From assembly GCA_029573725.1 (NCBI GenBank), contig JAKQDQ010000028.1, positions 62,001 through 126,000 on the forward strand: a DNA stretch of 64,000 nt. The letters are read 5' to 3'. The notes under the pieces were generated by a model, which worked only from the letters and a program-made list of their open reading frames with translations, did no database searches and had not been told where the DNA came from. A program made the position numbers and the translations under genes. This document shows, piece after piece, positions 1 to 8,488 of the stretch; the first letter of the stretch is position 1; each line of letters begins with the position of its first letter. The stretch is from Verrucomicrobiota bacterium (lineage in GTDB: Bacteria > Verrucomicrobiota > Verrucomicrobiia > Limisphaerales > JADLHS01).

Positions 1-24
1 CAGCGAACGTGAGTTCGCTCCAAC
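1..24. repeat. partial palindromic repeat cut by the window edge
   Basis: The first bases read CAGCGAACGTGAGTTCGCTC. They closely match one arm of the inverted-repeat element inside aroA at 13371-13439 (GGCAGCGGACGTGAGTCGGC). This looks like a degenerate copy of the same dispersed family, here outside any gene. Only one arm is visible. Confidence 0.45.
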
Positions 25-95
25 TCCTCGAATGTTCAGCAGTGTCGGAGCGATGCCGTTGGTTTTGTGAGGGGAAAACAGTCGCCCCGGCTGTA

Positions 96-119
96 GTGCG
101 GTGCGCCCTTGCACCGCAC
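96..119. repeat. GC-rich hairpin, intergenic
   Basis: GTGCGGTGC and GCACCGCAC form perfect 9-bp arms around a 6-base loop. There is no T-run, so a terminator is not indicated. It lies upstream of the DUF1080 gene and resembles other short GC-rich palindromes scattered in the window, such as 9940-9959. Confidence 0.5.
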
Positions 120-219
120 CGCGCGCATGGGCTGACCCCAAACGGCGGAGGCGTTTCGTCCGTACGCGAATTTGCAGTTGCCCAAGTCGCGGCCGGCCGC
201 TACTTCTTCCGCACTTGAA

Positions 220-1002
220 ATGAAAATGTTCCTTTGTCCAACCAACGCGTTGACGCTGGCCCTGCTGCTCATCACCCCGGCGCTCACCGCCGCGGACAAC
301 CACGTCGGCGTGGGCGCCAAACCCGTTGCCGGCGCGGAGATGTTGCTCGATGGCTCGCGACAAATGCTCGATGCCAAGTGGACTTACTGGCAGGGCCCGC
401 GCTTCGCGTCGTCGCTGCCCATCAAATGGAAGATTGTGCCCGACCCGGTGGACGCGGGCACGGTCGTGATGACCGATGATCGCGCCGCCGATGGCGGCAA
501 CTACGGCGCGGCGGACATTGTCACCAAGAAGCCGTATCGCGACTTCCGATTGCACATCGAATTTCTCGTCACCGGGCCCAACGGCAACAGTGGCGTATAT
601 CTGCAGAACCGCTACGAGATTCAGATTCAGGAGGGCAACCAGACCAAGCACGGCATGGGGGCGCTCATCAACGAGAGCGATTCGCCCTACCAGTGTTTCG
701 CCGGCATCGGCAAATGGAACGCCTACGACGTCGTGTTCCGGGCCGCGCGTTTCCAGCACGGCAAACGGACGGAGAAGGCGCTCGTGACCATGTATTTCAA
801 CGGGACCAAGGTCCACACCAATTTTCCCATCAACCAGGTGTGGGGCGGACCGAACTCCGGTGTGGACGGCGGCAACGATGACGGCAAAGGCATCACCGAC
901 ACTCCGCAGGGATTGAAACTGCAGGCCGAGGGCCACGATGTCCGCTATCGCAACACCTGGATCAAAGAACTGGATTTGAAGGAGCCCGACACGGACTTCT
1001 AA
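220..1002 (+). CDS. secreted DUF1080 (3-keto-disaccharide hydrolase-like) protein
   Basis: About 260 residues. Starting at ATG 220 gives MKMFLCPTNALTLALLLI, a clean signal peptide ending near TAAD, so export is expected; an upstream in-frame start at 172 would bury it. The body carries the family pattern: YRDFRLHIEF, then GNSGVYLQNRYEIQIQ, a central FAGIGKWNAYDVVFR stretch, and the closing LQAEGHDVRYRNTWIKEL. This is the jelly-roll fold of PF06439, which expanded in Planctomycetes and Verrucomicrobia; some members hydrolyse 3-keto-glycosides. The substrate cannot be read from sequence. No operon partner is evident: the next locus is on the other strand. Confidence 0.88.
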   Translation: MKMFLCPTNALTLALLLITPALTAADNHVGVGAKPVAGAEMLLDGSRQMLDAKWTYWQGPRFASSLPIKWKIVPDPVDAGTVVMTDDRAADGGNYGAADIVTKKPYRDFRLHIEFLVTGPNGNSGVYLQNRYEIQIQEGNQTKHGMGALINESDSPYQCFAGIGKWNAYDVVFRAARFQHGKRTEKALVTMYFNGTKVHTNFPINQVWGGPNSGVDGGNDDGKGITDTPQGLKLQAEGHDVRYRNTWIKELDLKEPDTDF

Positions 1003-1159
1003 TCGGTCGCCTCCGATGTTCGCGCCCAGAGCGTTTTCCCGTTGGCGGATTGGGAAAATCGCGACACGGCAGACCGGGAAGTCGCAGCCGCGGATTCTGC
1101 TTCGGCGATTGAGGTAAAACGAGCCAGCCAACTGCAATCGCCTGCCACCCGCCACCGGC

Positions 1160-1468
1160 TCAGGCCGCGCCCGGCGCCGGAGACGGTTTCCGCCCGCCTT
1201 CCGTTGGTGGGAGCGTGGCCGGCGTGCTTTGCTGAAAACTCCGCCACAGATGCAATGGCAGCGCGCCCAGCAGCAGCAGCGTCACCTGGCTGGCATTGAA
1301 GAGCACCAGCCATTTGAACGCGGCGTCCATGAAACCGTAGCTGTGCAGGCCGATGCCCAGCATGTTCACGCCGAACCAGGACCACGCGGTGACCACGTTT
1401 CCAAAGATCGCCAGCAGCAGCAGCCCCCGATCCTTCACCAACCCGCCCCACCGCGCGGCATTCCTCCG
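1160..1468 (-). pseudogene. 3' relic of cytochrome c assembly gene ccsA/resC
   Basis: The minus-strand reading frame gives NAARWGGLVKDRGLLLLAIF, then NVVTAWSWFGVNMLGIGLHS and a further membrane helix. This is the conserved C-terminal end of the CcsA/ResC heme-handling protein (the WFGVNMLGxGLHSY block). The rest of the protein, including the WWD heme-binding motif and most helices, is missing. Upstream, the frame turns into Arg-rich noise and runs into the DUF456 gene after about 100 bp. No good start codon is present; only TTG 1441 and GTG 1438. The likely reading is a truncated remnant rather than a functional gene. Confidence 0.65.
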
Positions 1469-1573
1469 GCGTCCGCCGCAGTTCCGGGCCGGATCACGCC
1501 GGGTTGAAAATCGCGGTACCGGGAAGGGACCGCACCGCCGGCGGCTTGCCCCGCGGCACGGGCGGAAGACGCT

Positions 1574-2074
1574 TCACGGTGTGGACCGCGCCATGACGTT
1601 CACCGCAAACAGGATGATCATCACCACGCCGAGTGCCGATTTGCCGATCACCCCCAGCACCAACCCTATCACCGCCCCCAGTCCGGCTTTGGCCGCCGCC
1701 TTCAATTCCTTGTCCCCCACCAATTCGAACAGGGTCGCGCCGATGAACGGCCCCAGAATGATTCCCGGCAGATTAAAAAACAATCCCACAAGCCCCCCCA
1801 CAACGGCGCCGGTGATTCCGCGCCAGGTCGCTCCGAATTTCCGGGCGCCCAGTGCGCCGCCCAAAAAATCCAGGCCCACCGCCGCTACTGTCAATATCAC
1901 CAGCACAATCAGAACGACATTGCTGACACTCGCCGCCCCGAAATACAACCGGTGGCCGATGACGGCCACCAGCGCCAGGGGGGTGCCGGGAAGCCCTGGA
2001 ATCAGGTTGCCCACCAGGGCGAGCAGCATCACCAACAACGCCAGGGTCAATCCGATGATCTGTTCCCCATTCAC
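1574..2074 (-). CDS. DUF456 family membrane protein
   Basis: A 166-residue, strongly hydrophobic protein with about four or five membrane segments and Gly-rich loops. The pattern LVGNLIPGLPGTPLALVAVI near the N-terminus, LDFLGGALGARKFGATWRG in the middle, and LPGIILGPFIGATLFEL later fit DUF456 (PF04306). Length is normal. Molecular function is not established for the family. It ends about 100 bp from the ccsA relic and its start is followed upstream by the end of the glycosidase-like gene on the same strand, about 50 bp away, so the two could share a transcript. Confidence 0.8.
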   Translation of the reverse strand: MNGEQIIGLTLALLVMLLALVGNLIPGLPGTPLALVAVIGHRLYFGAASVSNVVLIVLVILTVAAVGLDFLGGALGARKFGATWRGITGAVVGGLVGLFFNLPGIILGPFIGATLFELVGDKELKAAAKAGLGAVIGLVLGVIGKSALGVVMIILFAVNVMARSTP

Positions 2075-2124
2075 CCTTCCATTCTAGCCGGGTTGGAGAA
2101 AAAGAAAATATTTCCCGCGCTCCA

Positions 2125-4293
2125 TTATTCGATGACCAGCCAGCTCATGCCCTGCGCGGCGACCTGCACCGGCAGCTCGATCGTATAGTCGCGGTTCAAT
2201 GTGAAGCGCCGGGTTGTTGCGTCCGAGGCGACAACCCGGGCTTCATCGGTCAGTCCCGTGTAATACAGGTTGACGCGCAGGGTTTTGGCCACCGGCGCAT
2301 TCAGCGGATTGAACACCACGAGCATGCCTTTTTCCTTCAACTGGGGATTCACGTGCAGCATCCAGTCCAGATCGCGTGCGTCGGCCCGACGGCCATGAAT
2401 CAAATCGCTTTCCAGAATGGCGCGGTGCGCCTTGAACCAGCCGACCCACTTTTTCAGCATGGTCCGGGTGCGTTCGGTGTCATACAGCCGGGGACCGCGA
2501 TAACACGCCTGCACACCCAACGCGAGATTGCTGTACAGCATCCGTTCATAATGCTCCAGATGCGTGTCGAGCGGCTCGATGGTTGCCGCCGCCCCGCCGC
2601 CGTGATATTCGGTGAGCGGAACAAACATCCAGCCCATGCTGGGCGTTTTTTCCCACGTTCCGTCATAGATGTTCTGCCGGGTGTGAATGACCTGTTGCTC
2701 GCGTTCGAGCGACCAGTTCGTCTCCCGATAGCCCATGCCGGTTTTGCTCGAGCCCGAGAGAAAGTAATGGTCCGGCACATTCAAATAAAATCCCTGCGCC
2801 CGGCACCATTTGTAAAAATCGGTGATCTCACGCCATTGATTCCATCGGGAATCGGCGAGGCCGCGGTGGCCCGGATGCTGATCGCTCTGGCAGACGTCAC
2901 CCGGATACGAGCCGTCGTGTTCCAGCAGGGTGAAACCGCTGGTCCGGGAAAATTCACGGAGCCGCCGGAAATAATTGGTCCCCCAGGTGCTGCCCAGGCA
3001 GGGCGAATGGCCAAACATCGGACTTTGTCCGGGCGGCATCACCACATCGTTGCCTCCGCCCACGCTGCGGGACGCCAGCAGGGAGTAGCTGCCGATCTCG
3101 ATGCCGTGGGTGCGGGCGAAGGCCGCATAACGCTGCGCCCGGGCGAGCGTTTCCGGACTTTCATTCTCCAGATCGAAGCCACTGCCGAAACTGAGGATCA
3201 CCATTTCAAATCCCACCTCGGCGCATTGCTGGATGGCGTTGGTCACCGTGCGCTCGTCCGCCGAACGCACGTGCATCATGAGCGGGTTTTCCGTCACCCA
3301 GGGCGCGATGACGCGATACATCCGGCGCAGCGCCAGGCCGGAACGCTCCCGGTCAAAATCCTCGAAGGGCAACACCCAGGCGCGGAACGACGTGAAGGTG
3401 CCGCCGGGCGCAATTTCCTGCGCCGGACCAAGATCGGGGCCGACTTCCAGCAGGCACGGCGTCTTCTTTTCGTAGTTCACCTGCGTGTGAAAATCCGGAT
3501 CAGGCAGCCAGCGATAGGAGTGCCGGTTGGCACCGGCGGCCATCATGCCGCCGAAGGCCATGTCCGTCTCCACGTGCAGGTTTGGTGTCTGCCGGCCCGT
3601 CGCCAGTTCATCCACCTCGGCCACCCGTTCGACCACGGCGAGAATTTCACTGGTGAACCGGTCCACGCGGACGGGACGGGCAGTGCCGTTGCTGAGGGTC
3701 AACCATTTGCTGAAACATGGCAGACCATCGTAAAGTTCGTAATGCACCGACACCCGGATGGCGCGCCCCGCTTCCCCGTTCGCATCGGCGGGCATGTCAT
3801 AATCCATTCGCAAATGCACTCCGGGCGGCGGCCACTTGGCATCCGGCGCATGATGCCGTACCGCCCTCCACGCAAACCGCTCCTGAATCGGCCCCACCGT
3901 GAACCCCGTCAACCGGAAGGCCGCCGGGTCATTCTGTAATTGCTCAAGCCATTCCGGGCGCAGGAACGCGTAATTCGGCTGACCTTTAAGCCCGCCGATT
4001 TCATGGCGCACCCCATCCAGTTCCACCACGGCCTCGGGCTTGACGCCGCGCAGCAACGCTTCGCCGGTGCGCAGGTTGTCCAGGGCGACCGTGGCGCCGT
4101 TTGGAGTGAGACGGAACGTGCGCGCCAGCAAACCATTGACCAGCCGGAGTTCACGGCCATTGTCGTTGGTTTCAACGCGAGCTTGGTACGGCGTCGGATC
4201 CAGCAACCAGTCAGAGGCCGCCGGCGCCGGCCTGGCGGCAACCAAACACGCCGCCATTACCAATAACCCGGCTTGAAAAAAATCTTGGCTCAC
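2125..4293 (-). CDS. putative secreted glycoside hydrolase (TIM-barrel, alpha-galactosidase-like)
   Basis: 722 residues with an N-terminal hydrophobic stretch (FFQAGLLVMAACLVAARPAP) that fits a signal peptide. A beta-rich N-terminal half (LVNGLLARTFRLTPNGATVA) is followed by a barrel-like region with FEMVILSFGSGFDLENESPE, FTLLEHDGSYPGDVC and TDFYKWCRAQGFYLNVPDHY. A C-terminal beta domain (GMLVVFNPLNAPVAKTL) closes it. Domain order and the LEHDGSYPGD segment recall clan GH-D alpha-galactosidases, where an Asp at that strand is the nucleophile, but I cannot place it in a CAZy family. The catalytic assignment is inference. Confidence 0.55.
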   Translation of the reverse strand: MSQDFFQAGLLVMAACLVAARPAPAASDWLLDPTPYQARVETNDNGRELRLVNGLLARTFRLTPNGATVALDNLRTGEALLRGVKPEAVVELDGVRHEIGGLKGQPNYAFLRPEWLEQLQNDPAAFRLTGFTVGPIQERFAWRAVRHHAPDAKWPPPGVHLRMDYDMPADANGEAGRAIRVSVHYELYDGLPCFSKWLTLSNGTARPVRVDRFTSEILAVVERVAEVDELATGRQTPNLHVETDMAFGGMMAAGANRHSYRWLPDPDFHTQVNYEKKTPCLLEVGPDLGPAQEIAPGGTFTSFRAWVLPFEDFDRERSGLALRRMYRVIAPWVTENPLMMHVRSADERTVTNAIQQCAEVGFEMVILSFGSGFDLENESPETLARAQRYAAFARTHGIEIGSYSLLASRSVGGGNDVVMPPGQSPMFGHSPCLGSTWGTNYFRRLREFSRTSGFTLLEHDGSYPGDVCQSDQHPGHRGLADSRWNQWREITDFYKWCRAQGFYLNVPDHYFLSGSSKTGMGYRETNWSLEREQQVIHTRQNIYDGTWEKTPSMGWMFVPLTEYHGGGAAATIEPLDTHLEHYERMLYSNLALGVQACYRGPRLYDTERTRTMLKKWVGWFKAHRAILESDLIHGRRADARDLDWMLHVNPQLKEKGMLVVFNPLNAPVAKTLRVNLYYTGLTDEARVVASDATTRRFTLNRDYTIELPVQVAAQGMSWLVIE

Positions 4294-4551
4294 GATGGGG
4301 AAGGAAGCCTGGATTTACCGCGGAAAGCAACTCCGGAATTCAGCCGGCCGGCGCGCGGCACCGTGAAGGAGGGGTATGAAGGCCGCCGGCGTTGCAGCAA
4401 TCGCCGGAGCAACGGAGAGACGGCCACAGGCAGCTTCCCGGGAGGGATGTCGCCACGCCGCATCCGGGAAATCAGAGTGATTGTTGGAGTCGGAACCGGC
4501 ATTTCTCCGTTTCCTTTCGGCACACTTCGTGTATTTGGTGGTCCGCCATTA

Positions 4552-5763
4552 TTGAACTCAAACCGCAAAAATTCGGAACTCGTCGCGCGTCTGCTCCACT
4601 GGTTCGCCGCCCATGCCCGCGACCTCCCGTGGCGGCGCACGCGGGATCCCTACGCCATCTGGGTGTCCGAGATCATGCTTCAGCAAACGCAGGTGAAAAC
4701 CGTCATCCCCTTTTGGGAACGGTGGATGCGCGCGTTGCCCGACATCGCAAGCCTCGCCAATGCAGACACCGACCAACTCCACAAGCTCTGGGAAGGTCTC
4801 GGCTATTACACACGGGTCCGCAACCTGCAGAAAGCTGCGCAGCAGATGGTCACCCTCTCCCCAGCAGATGGGAAGCGGAACGGGGTGGGGAGATTTCCCA
4901 CGGAGTTCGACGCGGTCCTGGCCTTGCCCGGCATCGGCCGTTACACCGCCGGCGCGATTTGCAGTATCGCCTTCAATCAACCCACCCCCATTCTCGATGG
5001 CAACGTCATCCGCGTGCTAACCCGCATCCACGGCATCAATACCGATCCGCGCGAAAAGGAGACCAACGCCCGGCTTTGGCGGCTTGCGGAGGAGTTGGTG
5101 ACTCACGCCCAGGCCGCGTGGGACGCGCGTCCTCGCGAGCCGCACTCCGGCAATTTCAGCCCCACTCGCCGGGAGCCCCACCCCACCAACGCCTGCTCGC
5201 ACCTCAATCAGTCCCTCATGGAACTCGGCGCGCTCATCTGCACGCCCCGTTCGCCAAATTGCGCCGCCTGCCCCGTCCAAAAACTTTGCGCCGCGCGAAA
5301 GCGCAATCTTCAGGATCACCTCCCCAACCTGGGCAAACGCGCGGCGGCCACGGCACGCCGCTTCCTCGCCTTCGTCGTTGAGCGCAATGGCAAATTCCTC
5401 GTCCGCCAGCGTCCGGACGGAGTGCTCAACGCCCACCTCTGGGAATTCCCGAACGTTGAAATCGGAGCGGAATGTGGCGATCCGCAACGCGCGGCCGCCG
5501 CCCTCGGCGTGCGAGTCACCTCAACCAGGCCTTTCCGCATTGTGAAACATTCCATCACGCGCTACCGCATCACGCTGGAAGCCTGGCGGGCCGGGCCGGC
5601 GCAAAAGGCGGCACTCGCCGGTCAATGGCGTTCGCGGAGGCAGCTGTCTCGCCTCGCCTTCACCAGCGCCCACCGAAAAATTCTGCAGGCCATTTCCATC
5701 TCCAAAATCCGCAAATGCGGAACGGTGTCACCCGGAGAGCCGGGAGGCCCGCTCAAGGAATGA
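4552..5763 (+). CDS. mutY: A/G-specific adenine glycosylase MutY
   Basis: Removes adenine mispaired with 8-oxoguanine. Conserved landmarks are seen in order: LPWRRTRDPYAIWVSEIMLQ, QTQVKTVIPFWERW, LWEGLGYYTRVRNLQKA, the helix-hairpin-helix LPGIGRYTAGAICSIAF, catalytic Asp in PILDGNVIRVLTRI, and the 4Fe-4S ligands C-x6-C-x2-C-x5-C from ICTPRSPNC onward. A NUDIX-like C-terminal domain follows. The frame is open upstream to 4273. I chose TTG 4552 (LNSNRKNSELV) because it matches the usual family start; ATG 4447 is the alternative, adding unconserved sequence. Compared with E. coli MutY there are two extra in-frame segments, near 4853-4890 and 5113-5193. Confidence 0.93.
   Translation: MNSNRKNSELVARLLHWFAAHARDLPWRRTRDPYAIWVSEIMLQQTQVKTVIPFWERWMRALPDIASLANADTDQLHKLWEGLGYYTRVRNLQKAAQQMVTLSPADGKRNGVGRFPTEFDAVLALPGIGRYTAGAICSIAFNQPTPILDGNVIRVLTRIHGINTDPREKETNARLWRLAEELVTHAQAAWDARPREPHSGNFSPTRREPHPTNACSHLNQSLMELGALICTPRSPNCAACPVQKLCAARKRNLQDHLPNLGKRAAATARRFLAFVVERNGKFLVRQRPDGVLNAHLWEFPNVEIGAECGDPQRAAAALGVRVTSTRPFRIVKHSITRYRITLEAWRAGPAQKAALAGQWRSRRQLSRLAFTSAHRKILQAISISKIRKCGTVSPGEPGGPLKE
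4853..4890. repeat. degenerate palindromic repeat inside mutY
   Basis: CCCTCTCCCCAGCAGATGGG followed by AAGCGGAACGGGGTGGGG resembles the intergenic CCCTCTCCCC...GGGGAGAGGG type of palindrome. It encodes SPADGKRNGVGR, which has no counterpart in E. coli MutY, where TLHGGKFPETF runs straight through. Reading frame is kept. Confidence 0.45.
5113..5193. repeat. second in-frame insertion in mutY
   Basis: About 25 codons (AWDARPREPH through RREPHPTN) lie between the helix ending VTHAQA and the conserved NQSLMELGALIC. The region contains two related GC-rich half-repeats (CGCGAGCCGCACTCC and CGGGAGCCCCACCCC). Its repeat nature is weaker than for the aroA and smc cases. Confidence 0.3.
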
Positions 5764-5856
5764 CGAGGTTGCGACCGGCGTGTTCCGGCGTGCCGGTGCT
5801 GCCGCGTACCGCGGAAAATCCTCGCCAGTCCGGCGTTCCGGCATATCCTACCGCTG

Positions 5857-6990
5857 ATGTTTTACTTTGACTACAACGCCACCGCGCCGGTCATGCGCGA
5901 GGCACGCGAAGCCTGGCTGGAAGCCACCGAGAAGGTTCATGGCAACCCCTCAAGCCCCCACGCGTTCGGCCGGGCGGCGAATCACGCCCTGGTGAACGCC
6001 CGCGAACAGCTGGCGCATCACCTCGGGTGTCACCCGGGCGACATCATCTGGACCAGTTGTGCCACAGAATCAAACAACCTGGCCATGCATCACTTCGCGC
6101 AGACGCTTCCGCGTGAGGCGGAAATCTGGCTCAGCCCCATTGAACACCCGTGCATTGACAATTCCGCACGGCACTATTTTGGCAAACGCGCGCGCTTCCT
6201 CCCGGTCAGCAAGGAAGGGGTGGTGGACCTGGAATGGTTCACCCAGGAAATGACCGACAAACGGCCCGGAGTGGTCACCGTCATGTGCGCGAACAATGAA
6301 ACCGGCGTGATCCAGCCGTGGCGGGAAATTCTTTCCATCTGCCAGGCCTATGAAGTGCCCTTCTTCACCGACGCGGTGCAATGGCTCGGCAAAATGCCCG
6401 CCAAGGATTTGGGACAATGCGATTACGTGACCGGGGCGGCGCACAAGTTCGGCGGCCCCCGCGGCGTGGGGTTTTTGAAAATCCCGCGCGGGGGCAAAAT
6501 TACGCCACTGCTGCTGGGCGGCAAGCAGGAACGCGGGCAGCGCGCCGGCACCGAGAATCTGCCCATCATCATGGCCCTGATGGCCGCATTGGAAGTGCGG
6601 GAACGTCAACTGGCCGAAAATCAGCACCAGACCCGGGCCGAATGGAAGGAGAAATTCGAGAAACTCCTGTTGCGGCAGGTGCCCGGGGCCACCATCGTCG
6701 GCGCAAAAGCTCCGCGCCTGTGGAACACCACCTCGGCGCTGATGCCCGAAGGCGGACAGCAACGCTGGGTCACGCGCCTGGACAAGGCCGGTTTCGCCGT
6801 CAGCACGGGGTCCGCCTGCACCACCGGCAAGGAGACGCCGTCACACGTGTTGAGTGCAATGGGATATCCAGCCGGGCAACTCACCCAGGTGTTGCGCTTC
6901 AGCAGCGGTTGGGAAACCACCGCCGCCGATTGGGAAGCCTTGGAAAAAGGCATCGTAAAAATTTTCGGCGAAGTGCATCATGGCAGGTGA
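5857..6990 (+). CDS. cysteine desulfurase (NifS/IscS family)
   Basis: 377 residues, the full length of a class V PLP aminotransferase. The start MFYFDYNATAPVMREAREAW is typical. The PLP-binding lysine is K197 in TGAAHKFGGPRGVGFL, preceded by the HPCIDNSA and CANNETGVIQPW motifs. The persulfide-carrying cysteine is C321 in STGSACTTGKETPSHVL, with the short downstream arrangement of group I/NifS-like enzymes. It supplies sulfur for Fe-S clusters or other thio-cofactors. It is about 90 bp downstream of mutY, itself an Fe-S protein, which may be coincidence. No iscU or sufB is nearby, so the physiological acceptor is unknown. Confidence 0.93.
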   Translation: MFYFDYNATAPVMREAREAWLEATEKVHGNPSSPHAFGRAANHALVNAREQLAHHLGCHPGDIIWTSCATESNNLAMHHFAQTLPREAEIWLSPIEHPCIDNSARHYFGKRARFLPVSKEGVVDLEWFTQEMTDKRPGVVTVMCANNETGVIQPWREILSICQAYEVPFFTDAVQWLGKMPAKDLGQCDYVTGAAHKFGGPRGVGFLKIPRGGKITPLLLGGKQERGQRAGTENLPIIMALMAALEVRERQLAENQHQTRAEWKEKFEKLLLRQVPGATIVGAKAPRLWNTTSALMPEGGQQRWVTRLDKAGFAVSTGSACTTGKETPSHVLSAMGYPAGQLTQVLRFSSGWETTAADWEALEKGIVKIFGEVHHGR

Positions 6991-7074
6991 CAGGGGGTAT
7001 TCTGGCGGGGGTGGCCTTGCGCGTTCGGGGCAAATAAGACTCGAATTTCTGCGAGTGCGTGTTTAACTAGCCGC

Positions 7075-7272
7075 ATGCAACCGGACGAATTGCCAATGAA
7101 AGCCGTGGGACGCAAGGGCAGGCCCAAGGTCAACGTGGAGACGGCCAGGGGATTTCTAAAACGGGTCGCCGCCGTCCGGGGCAATCGCCCGTGCAGGCCC
7201 AAAGGCGTCTGACGGTTCAAATCCTTCGAGGAGGCTGACGCGTGGAAACTCAAGATGATCACCCGCCGCTAG
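7075..7272 (+). pseudogene. small antitoxin-like partner gene with internal TGA
   Basis: From ATG 7075 the frame gives 45 residues (MQPDELPMKAVGRKGRPKVN onward) to RPKGV, then TGA at 7210-7212, and continues in the same frame as RFKSFEEADAWKLKMITRR to TAG at 7270. The pattern RPKGV-x-RFKSFEEADAW is what I would expect from the small proteins often encoded before nucleotidyltransferase genes, where a Tyr usually sits at the stop position. One changed codon therefore splits it. It directly precedes a decayed nucleotidyltransferase. Confidence 0.5.
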
Positions 7273-7630
7273 AGCCACGGCTCGCGAACACCGATGGCCT
7301 CACGTCGCTTTGCCGGTTTCGGGACGAGACCCGGGCGAAATACATCATCATCGGCCGCTTTGCCAGGATGCAAAGCGGCTTCGCCCACGCCACGAGGGAC
7401 AGAGACCTGCTGATTGACCCCCCGCCGGGAAACTTTGCCGAAGTCACGGCCGCCATGCCGAAGCTGCCCGATGACGCGGTGCGCGAGGTGACCCGCAAGC
7501 TTTTGACGCATGCCTTGTATTTGCCCACCCGCGACTTCTTCGGCGCACCGAACAAGCTCACCGCGAGAAAGACGCGCTCGACCGCACCTTCCTCGCAGAA
7601 CTGCTAAAACAGAAAGCAACAAAACCATGA
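7273..7630 (+). pseudogene. decayed nucleotidyltransferase-fold gene
   Basis: The frame reads AKYIIIGRFARMQSGFAHAT, then RDRDLLIDPPPGNFAEV and LPDDAVREVTRKLL, matching small nucleotidyltransferases (the IGGxAxxxxGxxRxTxDxDLLID pattern). After about 90 codons the middle of the protein is missing. The C-terminal tail [18 protein letters not shown] appears in a different frame (about 7549-7630), ending at TGA 7628-7630. The loop glycine and surrounding residues are also altered. Loss of the middle plus a frameshift point to a dead gene. It overlaps the next start codon by four bases. Confidence 0.6.
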
Positions 7631-8355
7631 TGACCCGACGTCAAGCCATCAAGACGACCGCCATGCTTGCGACCGCCTCCGCCGTTGTGCCGGGCGCGTT
7701 GGCCCAACCAACACCGGCAGCCGTCGCCTCCGCCAGTCCGTTCAAGCTGCCCCCCCTGCCCTACGCCTTCGACGCGCTCGAACCGCACCTTGACGCGCGG
7801 ACGATGGAGATTCACCACGACAAGCATCACCAGGCTTACGTGGACAACTTGAACAAAGCCTTCGCCCAGATGCCTTGGGGAGGTGCACTGCCAACCTTTT
7901 CCCATCTCGAAAACAATTGGCTGAAAAACCCGAAGTTCCTCTCCGAAAACCCAGCCGTCCGCAACAACGGCGGTGGACATTACAACCACTCGCTCTTCTG
8001 GCAAATGATGAAGAAGAACGGCGGCGGCGAGCCGAAGGCTGAACTCGCCAGGGCCATTGAGAAGCACTTCGGCAATTTCACCGACTTCAAGACAAAGTTC
8101 TCCGATGCCGCAATGAAGCAGTTCGGCAGCGGCTGGGCGTGGCTGGTCTCGCATGAAGGCAAACTCGCCATCGAATCCACGCCCAATCAGGACACGCCGC
8201 TGAGTACGGGCAAGCAGCCGTTGTTGGGCCTCGACGTCTGGGAACACGCCTACTACCTCAAATACCAGAACAAGCGCGCTGACTACATCACGGCGTGGTG
8301 GAACGTGGTGAACTGGGATTTCGTGGCCGAACGCCACGCGCGCCTGCAGGGCTGA
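7627..8355 (+). CDS. exported superoxide dismutase, Mn/Fe family
   Basis: 242 residues. The N-terminus [20 protein letters not shown] has a Tat-like twin-arginine pattern followed by a hydrophobic stretch, so periplasmic export in folded, metal-loaded form is likely. The mature part starts [20 protein letters not shown]. Metal ligands align with E. coli SodA: His in [12 protein letters not shown], His in GHYNHSLFW, and Asp and His in [13 protein letters not shown]. The NQDTPL segment favours the Mn-type glutamine position; metal choice cannot be settled by reading alone. The start overlaps the end of the decayed nucleotidyltransferase (ATGATGA). Confidence 0.92.
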   Translation: MMTRRQAIKTTAMLATASAVVPGALAQPTPAAVASASPFKLPPLPYAFDALEPHLDARTMEIHHDKHHQAYVDNLNKAFAQMPWGGALPTFSHLENNWLKNPKFLSENPAVRNNGGGHYNHSLFWQMMKKNGGGEPKAELARAIEKHFGNFTDFKTKFSDAAMKQFGSGWAWLVSHEGKLAIESTPNQDTPLSTGKQPLLGLDVWEHAYYLKYQNKRADYITAWWNVVNWDFVAERHARLQG

Positions 8356-8488
8356 CCGCCACCTCCATCGGCAGGCCGCGCGATCCGGCCGCCCGGAAGG
8401 GGCCCCGGGCCCGTGCGGAATCGTCCCGGCCGGTCCTGCTTTTTCCACTTTGTTTTCCGACCGCTTCGCTTAAGCTCCGAACGACAAA

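Noticed and set aside
7210-7212. TGA as selenocysteine
   Set aside because: No SECIS-like hairpin directly after the codon, and the neighbouring nucleotidyltransferase is also decayed.
7210-7225. A GGTTCAAATCC string resembling a tRNA T-loop
   Set aside because: The bases on both sides cannot pair as a T stem and no acceptor or anticodon arm fits; the string encodes RFKSF in the broken small gene.
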